A DNA stretch of 64,000 nt from Hordeum vulgare subsp. vulgare. Taxonomy: Eukaryota > Streptophyta > Magnoliopsida > Poales > Poaceae. Positions 47,400-58,652 of this stretch are shown here, piece by piece. The stretch spans positions 206,301,689 to 206,365,688 of the forward strand of contig NC_058523.1 in NCBI RefSeq assembly GCF_904849725.1. The letters run 5' to 3'. Each line of letters begins with the position of its first letter. The first letter of the stretch is position 1. The notes below the pieces were generated by a model. That model was given only the letters and a program-made list of their open reading frames with translations. It made no database searches and was not told the origin of the DNA. The position numbers and the translations under genes are program-made.

Positions 47400-48180
47400 T
47401 CTAGCTGACCCATGGAAGTCAACCCCCTGGTCAAAAGGAGCGAGGCCACCGGCGTTGAGCCGCCGGTGCTACCAGGCACGACAGAACTCGCCGGAAATCT
47501 TCCTCCAACGACCAAACGTCACATAGAGAGGCCATATGGAGAGCTGGCGATGCGCTGCATCCATTCCGACCAAGCCACGGGCCGTGAGGTGGCCGGAATG
47601 AGGCCGACGACGACCTCGGGCGGTGGCCGGAGTCGGCCATGGTGGGGTTGGCGCTATGAGGCAGGAACGGAGGGGGAAAGCACGAGAGAAGGAGAAGGAG
47701 ATCACGGCGAACCCAATGGGGGCAACGGCGATGGAGGAGGAGCTCGGGGCAGGGCGAATCGAAGCATGACGTCGGCCGATCGGAGCTGGAGAAGACGGTG
47801 GCGATGACGACAATAGGGGGCCTCCGGGATCGATTCCGTCGACGAGGAAGTCTAGGGCGATGAGGCCGTTATGTTGGGCACAAAAGAGAGGCGAGGGGCG
47901 GCCGGAGGCTGCGGTGGTGACAGACGGCGGCGCGCGGTCATGGCGGGGATGGGCGGGAGAGCGTGGAAGAGAGGGAATGAGAGGGTGAGTTCGATGGGGA
48001 CGGCTCTCCCGAGCCTATCCCACTCACCAGAGCGGCACGGATGCCAGGCAGGTAGGGTGGATTTGGCCGGCGACATGGCCGTGCGCGCCACGCACCTTCC
48101 TGTCCTCCTGGCATGAGGAGGAAGAAGACCACCTGCCCCTGGTGGGCTCGGCTGGCTTCCCTCCTGGGCCAGGAAGGCCA
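47400..48180 (-). promoter_or_regulatory. GC-rich promoter/leader-like block in element F LTR
   Basis: Strongly CpG-rich compared with AT-rich flanks. On the minus strand it reads like a plant gene leader: CT-rich tracts, and a donor-like motif ggcatccgtgccgctctg|gtgagtggg near 48027. This suggests the Pol II start region of the LTR (inference). Confidence 0.4.
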
Positions 48181-48643
48181 GGTAAGTTTTTCCTCCCTTT
48201 TATTTTTTTGTTATTTCCTGTTTTCTAATTTCTGATATTTGTTTTGATTTGTTTAAAATACCAAATCACTAAATAAAATTCTCAAAATTTATATGTGGCC
48301 TCTTATAATATATTCAGAACCACTCACTAATTTTCAGAATTATTGGATCTATAAAATTATTTATAGCGTTTAGAAATCCAATGCAAATAGGGTTGAATTA
48401 ATTCAAATGCCCAATATGAAATTATTCTGTGATCCAATAATATTGGTTGACAACTTTATCTCAGTCCAATATTTTATTGGAAAATCAGGAACATTTCCAT
48501 GTACTTGTTTGAAGTAATTTTTATCTTGGTCATTTGACAAAATTCTTTATGAAACTTGATCATATCTCAATTCAAATCCTTTTGAATTTAGAGTGCATGC
48601 ATGAGTATGCAATGGCAAGCAATGCTAAGCTAGGGTTGTAACA

Positions 48644-48656
48644 ACTCACTACCACT
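48644..48656 (-). other. Element F polypurine tract
   Basis: On the minus strand agtggtagtgagt directly precedes the LTR start. Upstream of it lies gaatctcgagacgagattc, an imperfect palindrome that is typical of Tekay/Del elements just before the 3' LTR (recalled). Confidence 0.6.
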
Positions 48657-51600
48657 AAACAAGAATCTCGTCTCGAGATTCAAGCGTAGGATAGGAGTAA
48701 CAGGGGACACTAGCTATCACAATCTTCACGGTCCAATTTCCCTTCTCGAAGATGTTGATTCATTACATCATGCTGATCTTGACATCTTTGTCTTTGAGGT
48801 CTTCATCCAACACGAAGACAAGAGAACACGAAGACTCTACAAGATTTGATCTCCTCAAAGATTGATGAACTCATGATCAGGTCATAGAATGAGACGTAGG
48901 AACGTCCCTTGAGCTGAGACACAAAACACATAACAGAAACAAGGAAATGAAGCATATGACAGAGTTTCAATTGGTATGCAACAATTCCACGCTTAAAATA
49001 GATGGGGACGAGGTTTCAAAGTAGCAAGGATTATGTTGCCCTTTATACCATGACGGGCCACCGTAGGAGGGTGACTCGCAGAGATATTCCCTTAAGTGGC
49101 AAAAATAATTACTTTTGATATAGGGATCATTGAAACTCTTCATACCAGCCTAAGGTAATCGTCAAATGATTGTTTGAAGGAATTCTAAAGAATGGCATAG
49201 TCAGTTTGGAAAGAAACTAGAGTTATAGGACAACTCGTCAAACGGAAGGCACATTCCAATTGATACTGAGGGTATAACCTAGTGTGTGAGCGTGCTCTCA
49301 AGAACTTGAGCATTTCCATATTCGCCAAAGTTTCACCAATATTCGTGCCAAGATCTTGGTGACACATCATACTACCATGAATAATAATAATGGAGAATGC
49401 AGATGCAAAGGAAGACAACACTTTGTCAGATTTCACCTTAGCTATGCCAAGGGAACGAAATCTGATTAATCGATGGAGAGACATTTAGCACTCTCCTTCT
49501 AATGTTCTCCTTGATGTACTAGCACAACCCAATTATAGGTCATGCTTGATATCTAGCACATCAAGTATAGGTCAGACTTCGGGGCTCAAAGGGGGTCCAT
49601 GAGGAACAACTTCCAAAATAAGTCATACAAGGTCCTCATGGGGAGATGGCTAAGATTGCTGATGCAAGATACTATAATATTAAGTCTTCCGGCTAGGTGT
49701 GTTAGACAGGATATCACTTTACCGGGTTATAGAGAGACCGATATTATAATTCTTGGGAAAAGTTCCAACCATTATAACTGCCTGAGATTCAGCTCCGGCT
49801 GGTGACATGATGTTTCAGACTCAGCATGTCTGACAAAAAGTTTGCAACACAAACCGACGAGATAACGTTGCGAGATTCTGGAGAAATGAACTACGGAAGA
49901 CAACTCCAAAACATGAGCTGGATTTGCAAGATCCACGTGAACACATTGTCCAAGACAATGATGAGCACATGAAAAGTCTTACAAGGAAATACTACCGATT
50001 TCTGGGTGGGAAACATCATTGCGGATAACTAATCCATGTGCAAGTCCGTGTGGTACCTTCGGGAATGGCACTTAACTTCTTTGCCTTGAACAAATCAATC
50101 AGTGGCTTGGGGTGCTAGGAATTATATACGTAGTGGAGATGATCAGTCTGTCAAACCATAGAATACTTCGCACGTGCTGGACTTACTTGGGATGATTCTG
50201 AAGAAAACAAATTAACTTTTCTCGAATTCACGGTGGCAACTTGCATCAAATACACATGAGTTAGAGGAAGTCACTTCTTACACCTAGCATATACCTCGTG
50301 CACGTGACACGAAGACAATGTCTACAAAGTTTCCAACACTAGCTTAATGTCAAACATAAATCATGGAACAATGAAAATATTTTCGATGGGCTCAACAATA
50401 ATTCATCGAGATAACCATATAAATAGATCAAAGAATATAATGGTGTATCCTCAAGGAAATCCATGAGTAAGACACCGTTACGAAAATATTTTGTTCTGAG
50501 TTTGATTTGACAATAGCAAATACTCAAATCAAAATTGGAGAAGATAATATATGCAACAACTGATCACACGAATCAACCGATGACAATATCATCTTTCTTT
50601 AAGACTCACACAACAGGAAATATATCCCTTTGAAATGAAGTAAGTTAGGCAAAGCTTTTATCTTCCAACTCTCCAAGTTGTTGTTTAGCTTAACCATCTA
50701 GTTCGGGGGTATCCAACACGGATTCTTGGAGAAGGGTGGCTTATAGGGAAACCAACTTGATCACGAGCTCTATCATAACAGTCAGGAAACAACCTTGTAA
50801 TACTTCCGAGAAGATATTCGGAAAATCATGAACCACTGATACGTTATTAAGCTCGGGAACAATCTCTCTTTTCAGGGCAAGATGGTATGATCAAAGAGCG
50901 AAGTCTTGACACAATCCTAACCCATTGATCGGAAAGTGCACCAAGAAACATGGACTACGTAGCACAGTCAATCTTAGGATGACGATTCAATCACCATCAC
51001 CATAAGAGTGAATTTATTGTCCACTAACTACTAAGCAATGGCATTTCTAGGAGTATTGATATCACACATCAAGGTTCACTTGTAGATATTCCGGTTACAA
51101 CCAACACAGAAACCGAAGGATGAACAATGATAGCGGAAAGTGTCACTATATCAAGGGTTCATAAGGGATGGTGCAATTCTCATGATATTCTTGACAAATG
51201 AAGGTAATATTCCATTATAGAATAGAACAAAAGCTCGATTGGCATTTTGATCTGCGAAATACAACTACTTTGACCCAATCCAAGAAATGGATGAGGTACT
51301 GGAGTTTGCTTCTCCCAGTCATTCTAAAATAGAAGAACTTGACAGACCATAGGAACAATAGACATCGATGACACGAATGCACAACTACTCTTAACTATCT
51401 TCTCATAGACGAAGGTCAGAAACAATTGAAGAGGGCGAACTCAAGAGCACATTATTTTTCTGAGTTATGGATGCCGAGATTAGCATGTCGAACGAGTTTA
51501 ACACAATTCTTCCAGATAACCCATGCAGAAGGGCGGAGTTGGGAGAATCAGAATATGGAGTAGAGAACTCATCACGAGCACTCTTGTTATGATGTTTAGT

Positions 51601-52351
51601 TCATGAAGAACTTCTCCCAGAGATGGTCCATGGTGTTGGAAGAATGATATACCATGAACCATGGGAACTACAACAAGGTTACTAATCATTCTAAAGGATC
51701 TAGCAACACTATCAACAAAAGTGAGCCGAATGATCATTGGATTGAAGAACCCAGAAATAGAATATGTACAAACAAAATAACATCACGAGATGTTTTCGAA
51801 AATGATGGCCGGAATTATCACACTGGAAACATAGAACACATCTAGACTATTGGGTGGTTTTCGAGGTAACATGTTTTCCTAATACTTCAACAAAACATCG
51901 AGGTAATAGAGTGCCTCAACACAATTATTAGTGTGCTTTCTTCAGCCAAAAGACATTGCAAAAAGAGGAAGGAATTTGCGATTGCATCAGATTGTTTAGA
52001 AACCTTGGAAAACTCGGACATCATAATGGCTACACATGTATGAAATATGAGGCAACCTGCAAGCAAACTAACAACACAATAATTGAATTATTATGGAAAC
52101 ACTGATCCAAGACTACAACAATTGTTCTATAAGTCTCCAGCATAGTAACTCGTCATCGTAATAAATAGATGAGAAAGCCTAATTCTTAAACCCCGTAGAA
52201 TAAAGAAGAGGGTGACTCAGAATAAGAATGACACAAGGAAAGGAGTAAAAAGAGCCTCACGTTCCCTTCCACATACAATTCCGTTATATAACTAAAGAGT
52301 TGCTAGACTCAACATCGACAAGTTTGGCATGGTTACCCTACACGTAGTCAA
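48657..52351 (-). other. Element F internal region, no coding domain
   Basis: 3.7 kb. No open frame above about 100 codons and none with a gag, RT, integrase, RNase H or protease motif in either strand. Either the interior was always non-coding (LARD) or a pol has decayed beyond recognition by eye. Confidence 0.6.
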
Positions 52352-52363
52352 GCTCTGATACCA
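52352..52363 (-). other. Element F primer binding site (iMet tRNA type)
   Basis: The plus strand gctctgatacca is the exact reverse complement of TGGTATCAGAGC. It lies 4 nt inside the LTR end at 52368. Confidence 0.85.
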
Positions 52364-52367
52364 AAAC

Positions 52368-53133
52368 TATCGGGACCCTGATCCTAAGTCCTAAGAACCC
52401 AGCCTGTAACACATCACATCACTTTGCGTCCGCACACACGGTAAACTACATGGCTGCCACCTTACCTTGGCCGGTACCGTTTGCGTATTTTGGCTCACAT
52501 ATATGAATGTGTCTCTAGCATTCAAACGACAAAGAACCTGGGTCAGCATGACTAGTTATAAACCCAAGTGGTACATCCGTACAGGGACAGGCATACATGA
52601 CCCAGCAAAGCAGGTGTCGGTCATCAGCGTGTGTAGACGACTCGTAGTAGGCTACAAGGACTCCATTACACAGCGTGACATTTCCCCGAAGGGACAGGCA
52701 CAACAACAAAGAAGGATACATGCCGATCAATCAATGTGTCCGGAGCAGTAGCAAGCTACCAAAGGTCGGTGGAAGCACAAAGAGGCATTTCCCTGTAAAG
52801 AGTACTACTAAAGGCACACAACTAGGTGTCGAATCCCTCACATATAATGCATTTCATAACATACACACAATATGCACGATATGTGTAGATACAATATGGT
52901 ATCACAACATAACTCTATGACTCAAGCTTTTATTAAAGACTCATAAGAATCAACATAGTATTATATTACTAACAGGAGTCTCATGACCCGACACTCAAGT
53001 CATACATACATCAAGCGGAGGCAAAACATGTATGGGTATATACATCTAATAAAAGTGGTTGGAAGAGCCTGAACAGCTACAACGACCCTACCAAAGGAAT
53101 CAGACCTTTGTCTGGGATCCCCAAGCTATTCTG
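52368..53133 (-). repeat. Element F 5' LTR, distal part cut by CACTA
   Basis: It aligns with 35906-35935 plus 44563-45293. Identity stops exactly at the CACTA terminus (…ccaagctattctg then CACTA), while the other LTR reads …ccaagctattccggtc. The remainder must lie on the other side of the CACTA element outside the window. Confidence 0.8.
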
Positions 53134-53735
53134 CACTAAAGGAATCACCTTCTTTGCAGTCTGCCATCACAGACGGCAAAGACTAAACCCCGGACGGCAA
53201 AGACAAAACAACAGACGTCAAAGAATCTCACGGCCGGCAAAATTTCTGCGTCAGACTACGACGACATAGGACCTTCTTTGCCATCTGTCCCCCCAAAGCG
53301 GACGTCAAAGCTCTTTGCCGTCAGCTTTCCTCAGGAGAAGTCGGCAAAGTGCTCGAGACGGCAGCCGACAGGCGTTGCCTCCGTTAGGGGTTAACGGAGG
53401 CTTTGCCGTCTGCCTCCCCCTTACTCTTTGCCGTCTGCCTCCCCCTTATTCTTTGCCGTCTTCCTCCTCCTCCCCCTCTACTCTTTGCCGTCTGCCTCCC
53501 CCTTATTCTTTGCCGTCTGCCTCCTCCTCCCCCCCTCCACTCTTTGTCGTCTGCCTCCTCCTCCCCCTCCTGTGTGCCCTCTTCTTAGCCGTCTGCCCAC
53601 CCTGGAGGCAGATGGCAAAGAACCTATATAGACACCCCAGGATGCACAGCTGGGTGCCATGTGGCACATTCGCCATCTGCCAGCTGATGGCACAGGTCTT
53701 TGCCATCAGCTGGTAGACGGCAAAGAGCCCATATA
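53134..53735. repeat. CACTA terminal inverted repeat and subterminal repeats
   Basis: After CACTA the motif gacggcaaag / ctttgccgtc occurs many times in both orientations (from 53158 to about 53722). A stretch at about 53403-53550 is a local tandem expansion of a roughly 26-50 bp unit (ctttgccgtctgcctccccc). These repeats are the expected binding sites of the TNPA/TNP1-like protein (family knowledge). They generate Pro/Ser/Leu-rich spurious ORFs. Confidence 0.85.
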
Positions 53736-53769
53736 GTACATGTTTTCTTTGTTTTATATTATTTCACAG

Positions 53770-53772
<3 letters not shown>

Positions 53773-53803
<31 letters not shown>
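53773..53803. repeat. (AT)n microsatellite
   Basis: An uninterrupted at dinucleotide run of about 15 repeats. Confidence 0.95.
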
Positions 53804-53805
<2 letters not shown>

Positions 53806-54105
53806 ACATCACATTTATATAATTCACCATACATATATGATATATAGTTCACCAGACATATACTTGCCAACACATATATATAATTCACCACACATATATG
53901 ATATACATATAAATCAATGTACATCCCCATATATTGAAAGAACCAACATACAAAGTATTGCACTGTTTATCCATATATACATATACATATAGTTCGACAT
54001 TGTTCATCAACTCAGATGAAAACTAGATGATATACATATAAAGTTCATCCATCGACATTGTTCAACTGCATGAATGCCAGCTTCCATGCATGTTGTATAT
54101 CCAAT
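53804..54105 (-). other. Candidate 3' terminal exon/UTR of the CACTA gene
   Basis: AT-rich DNA containing repeated cacatatat motifs. On the minus strand a strong acceptor (ttcacctttttgcag) ends at 54106, so sequence from 54105 downward may be the last exon. No coding domain seen. Confidence 0.35.
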
Positions 54106-54119
54106 CTGCAAAAAGGTGA

Positions 54120-57100
54120 ATAAGAAAGTCAGAAGAAGAACAAAATATGATGTTTTTCAGATAATTATGTCATTTTTAGCGGAAAACAAGCTAAGAATAT
54201 AATATTCATGAGCTAACCAAGGTTCTTATGCCATTTTGGAGCTAAATGGGTTAATTAAAGCAAGGATAATATGAAAGAGGAGAAGAAAGATGAGGAGGAG
54301 GAGAAGAAGAAGAAATCAAGAAGAAGGAGGAGAAGGACTAGAAGGTCCTTGGCCTTCTCCTCCGCCTCCTCCTCCTTCTCCTTCTTCTCTTCTTCTTCTT
54401 CTTTCTTTTCATTTTGCCTATTTCTTCTCCTCTTCTCCTCTTGTTGGAGCTAAATTACCTAATTATGTCTTTTTGGATATAAATGGGTTAATTATCCCAT
54501 TTTACAGGAAAACAAGCTAAGTATATAACATTCATGAGCTAACCAAGGTTCTTATGCCATTTTGAGCTTATTATGGTATTTTGGAGCTAAATGGGCTAAT
54601 TATGTCATTGTCGGGGAAATTAAAGCAAGGATAATATGAAAGAGGAGAAGAAAGAGGAGGAGGAGGAGAAGAAGAAGAAATCAAGAAGAAGGAGGAGAAG
54701 GAGTAGAAGGAGGACGAAGAGAAGGACTAGAAGGTCCTAGGCCTTCTCCTTCTCCTCCTCCTCCTCCTCCTTCTCCTTATTCTCTTCTTCTTCTTCTTCT
54801 TCTTCTTCTTCTTTCTTTTCATTTTTCCTATTTCTTCTCCTCTGCTCCTCTTGTTGGAGCTAAATTACCTAATTATGTCTTTTTGGAGCTAAATGGGCTA
54901 ATTATCCCATTTTAGAGGAAAACAAGCTAAGTATATAATATTCACGAGCTAACCGAGGTTCTTATGCCATTTTGAGCTTATTATGGTATTTTGGAGCTAA
55001 ATGGGCTAATTATGTCATTGTTGGGGAAATTAATGCAAGGATAATATGAAAGAGGAGAAGAAAAAGGAGGAGGTGGAGAAGAAGAAGAAATCAAGAAGAA
55101 GGAGGAGAAGGAGGAGAAGGAGGAGGAGGATAAGGACTAGAAGGTCCTTGGCCTACTCCTTCTCCTCCTCCTCCTCCTCCTTCTCCTTCTTCTCTTCTTC
55201 TTCTTCTTCTTCTTCTTCTTTCTTTTCATTTTTCCTATTTCTTCTCCTCTTCTCCTCTTGTTGGAGCTAAATTACCTAATTATGTCTTTTTGGAGCTAAA
55301 TGGGCTAATTATCCCATTTTAGAGGAAAACAAGCTAAGTATATAATATTCATGAGCTAACCAAGGTTCTTATGCCATTTTGAGCTTATTATGGCATTTTG
55401 GAGCTAAATGGGCTAATTATGTAATTGTTGGGGAAATTTAAGTAAGTACAATATTAAAGAGGAGGAGGAGGAGAAGAAGAATAAATCAAGAAGAAGGAGG
55501 AGAAGGAGGAGGAGGAGGAGAAGGACTAGAACGTCCTTGGCCTTCTCCTCCTCCTCCTCCTGGTCCTCCTCCTTCTCCTCCTTCTCCTTCTTGTCTTCTT
55601 CTTCTTCTTATTTCATTTTATTTTTCCTATTTATTCTCCTCTTCTTTGAGCTAAATTACCTAATTATGTCTTCTTGGAGCTAAATGGGCTAATTATCTCA
55701 TTTTAGAGGAAAAGAAGCTAAGTATATAATATTCATGAGCTAACCAAGGTTCTTATGCCATTTTGAGGTTATTATGGCATTTTGGAGCTAAATGGGCTAA
55801 TTATGTCTTTTTGGGGAAATAAAAGCAAGGATAATATGAAAGAGGAGAAGAAAGAGGAGGGGAGGAGAAGAAGAAGAAATCAAGAAGAAGGAGGAGAAGG
55901 AGGAGAAGGAGGAGGAGGAGAAGGACTAGAAGGTCCTTGGCCTTCTCCTTCTCCTCCTCCTCCTCCTCCTCCTCCTTCTTATTCTCTTCTTCTTCTTCTT
56001 CTTCTTTCTTTTCATTTTGCCTATTTATTCTCCTCTTCTCCCCTTGTTGGAGCTAAATTATCTAATTATGTCTTTTTGGAGCTAAATGGGTTAATTATCC
56101 CATTTTAGAGGAAAACAAGCTAAGTATATAATATTCATGAGCTAACCAAGGTTCTTATGCCATTTTGAGCTTATTATGGTATTTTGGAGCTAAATGGGAT
56201 AATTATGTCATTGTTGGGGAAATTAAAGCAAGGATAATATGAAAGAGGAGAAGAAAGAGGAGGAGGAGGAGAAGAAGAAGAAATCAAGAAGAAGGAGGAG
56301 AATTAGGAGAAGGAGGAGGAGGAGAAGGACTAGAAGGTCCTTGGCCTTCTCCTTCTCCTCCTCCTCCTCCTCCTTATCCTTCTTCTCTTCTTCTTCTTCT
56401 TCTTATTCTTCTTCTTTCTTTTCATTTTTCCTATTTGTTCTCCTCTTCTCCTCTTGTTGGAGCTAAATTACCTAATTATGTCTTTTTGGAGCTAAATGGG
56501 CTAATTATCCCTTTTTAGAGGAAAACAAGCTAAGTATATAATATTCATGAGCTAACCAAGGTTCTTATGCCATTTTGAGCTTATTATGGTATTTTGGAGC
56601 TAAATGGGATAATTATGTCATTGTTGGGGAAATTAAAGCAAGGATAATATGAAAGAGGAGAAGAAAGAGGAGGAGGAGGAGAAGAAGAAGAAATCAAGAA
56701 GGAGGAGGAGGAGGAGGAGAAGGAGGAGGAGGAGAAGGACTAGAAGGTCCTTGGCCTTCTACTTCTCCTCCTCCTCCTCCTCCTTATCCTTCTTCTCTTC
56801 TTCTTCTTCTTCTTCTTTCTTTTCATTTTTCCTATTTCTTCTCCTCTTCTCCTCTTGTTGGATCTAAATTACCTAACTATGTCTTTTTGGAGCTAAATGG
56901 GCTAATTATCCCATTTTAGAGGAAAACAAGCTAAGCATATAATATTCATGAGCAAACCAAGGTTCTTATGCCATTTTGAGCTTATTATGGCATTTTGGAG
57001 CTAAATGGGCTAATTATGTAATTGTTGGGAAATTAAAGAAAGGATAATATGAAAGAGGAGAACAAAGAGGAGGAGGAGGAGAAGAAGAAGAAATCAAGAA

Positions 57101-58650
57101 GAAGGAGGAGAAGGAGGGGGAGGAGAAGGACTAGAAGGTCCTTGGCCTTCTCCTCCTCCTCCTGCTGCTCCTCCTTCTCCTCCTTCTCCTTCTTCTCTTC
57201 TTCTTCTTCTTCTTTCTTTACATTTTTCCTATTTCTTCTCCTGTTCTTGGAGCTAAATTACCTAATTATGTCTTCTTGGAGCTAAATGGGCTAATTATCT
57301 CATTTTAGGGGAAAACAAGCTAAGTATATAATATTCATGAGCTAACCATGGTTCTTATGCCATTTTGAGGTTATTATGGCATTTTGGAGCTAAATGGGCT
57401 AATTATGTCTTTTTGGGGAAAGTAAAGCAAGGATAATATGAAATAGGAGAAGAAAGAGGAGGAGGAGGAGAAGAAGAAGAAATCAAGATGTAGGAGGAGA
57501 AGGAGGAGGAGGAGAAGGACTAGAAGCTCCTTGGCCTTCTCCTCCTCCTCCTCCTCCTCCTTCTCCTTCTTCTCTTCTTCTTATTCTTCTTTATTTTCAT
57601 TTTTCCTATTTCTTCTCCTCTTCTCTTCTTCTCCTCTTCTTGGAGCTAAATTACCTAATTATGTCTTTTTGGAGCCAAATGGGCTAATTATCTCATTTTA
57701 GAGGAAAACAAGGTAAGTATATAATATTCATGAGCTAACCAAGGTTCTTATGCCATTTTGAGGTTATTATGGCATTTTGGAACTAAATGGGCTAATTATG
57801 TCTTTTTAGGGAAATTAAATCCAGGATAATATGAAAGAGGAGAAGAAAGAGGAGGAGGAGGAGGAGAATAAGAAATCAAGAAGAAGGAGGAGAAGGAGGA
57901 GGAGGAGGAGGACAAGGACTAGGAGGTCCTTGGCCTTCTTCTCCTCCTCCTGCTCCTTCTTCTCTTCTTCTTCTTCTTTCTTTCTTTTTATTTTTCCTAT
58001 TTCTTCTCCTCTTCTCCTCTTCTCCTCTTCTTGGAGCTAAATTACCTAATTATGTCTTTTTGGAGCTAAATGGGCTAATTATCTCATTTCGGAGGAAAAC
58101 AAGCTAACTATATAATATTCATGAGCTAACCAAGGATCTTATGCCATTTTGAGGTTATTATGGCATTTTGGAGCTAAATGGGCTAATTATGTATTTTTTG
58201 GGAAATTAAAGCAAGGATATTGTGTAAGAGGAGAAGAAAGAGGAGGAGGAGAAGAAGAAGAAGAAATCAAGAAGAAGGAGGAGAAGGAGGAGAACGAGGA
58301 GGAGGAGAAGGACTAGAAGCTCCTTGGCCTTCTCCTCCTTCTCCTCCTCCTCCTCCTCCTCCTCCTTCTCCTTCTTCTCTTCTTCTTCTTCTTCTTTCTT
58401 TTCATTTTTCCTATTTCTTCTCCTCTTGTCCTCTTCTTGGAGCTAAATTACCTAATTATGTATTTTTGGAACTAAATGGGCTAATTATCTCATTTTAGAG
58501 GAAAACAAGCTAAGTATATAATATTCATGAGCTAACCAAGGTTCTTATGCCGTTTTGAGGTTATTATGGCATTTTGGAGCTAAATGGGCTAATTATGTCT
58601 TTTTAGGGAAATTAAGGCAAGGATAATATGAAAGAGGAGAAGAGAAACTT
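54120..58650. repeat. Array of about 11 tandem units of about 400 bp with purine/pyrimidine hairpins
   Basis: Units start with atgaaagaggagaagaaag or a variant at 54271, 54637, 55046, 55453, 55837, 56239, 56649, 57049, 57438, 57831 and 58220, with a partial start at 58627. Spacing is 366-410 bp. Each unit has a GGA/GAA-rich tract, a palindromic centre (aaggac tagaag gtcctt), a CTC/CTT-rich tract, and AT-rich linkers with agctaaatgggctaattat repeats. The two tracts are complementary, so each unit can fold into a long imperfect hairpin. The Lys/Arg/Glu and Ser/Phe ORFs here are artefacts. Confidence 0.95.
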
Positions 58651-58652
58651 AC

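Larger units (their letters stand above)
44558..48643 (-). repeat. Element F 3' LTR, main part
   Basis: 44563-45293 aligns with 52395-53133, at about 90% or better by eye, which shows this is an LTR. The minus-strand LTR start is TGTTACAACCC (48643 downward). A GC-rich CpG-dense block lies at 47400-48180, comparable in position to that of element C. A poly(A)-signal-like aataaa on the minus strand occurs near 45088. The ORFs of 60-130 codons in the GC block run on both strands and look like shadows. Confidence 0.75.
35906..53133 (-). mobile_element. Element F: LARD-like non-autonomous LTR retrotransposon (Tekay-type ends)
   Basis: Minus-strand element. The 3' LTR is 35906-48643 minus the inserted element G, giving about 4.1 kb. 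Internal region 48644-52367 (3.7 kb) with PPT at the left and an iMet primer site at the right. The 5' LTR starts at 52368 and is cut by the CACTA element H at 53133. No gag or pol domain is seen. LTRs above 4 kb with a conserved-size, non-coding interior of about 3.5 kb are the definition of LARD elements known from barley and relatives. Its LTR start (TGTTACAACCC after a gagacgagattc block) is of the Tekay/Del type seen in element C. Confidence 0.7.

Noticed and set aside
47412..48132. Host gene in the GC-rich block of element F
   Set aside because: It lies inside the LTR. Frames on both strands are similar in length, with no domain and low-complexity composition, so it fits an LTR promoter/leader better.
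54271..58498. Lys/Arg/Glu-rich and Ser/Phe-rich ORFs (60-108 codons) in the hairpin array
   Set aside because: They are direct translations of GGA/GAA and CTC/CTT tandem tracts, occur once per repeat unit, and are interrupted differently in each unit.
54120..58650. CRISPR-like or satellite centromeric array
   Set aside because: Units are 400 bp with low-complexity tracts and lie within a CACTA element. They have no constant repeat/unique spacer pattern and no link to a known centromere satellite that I can see.
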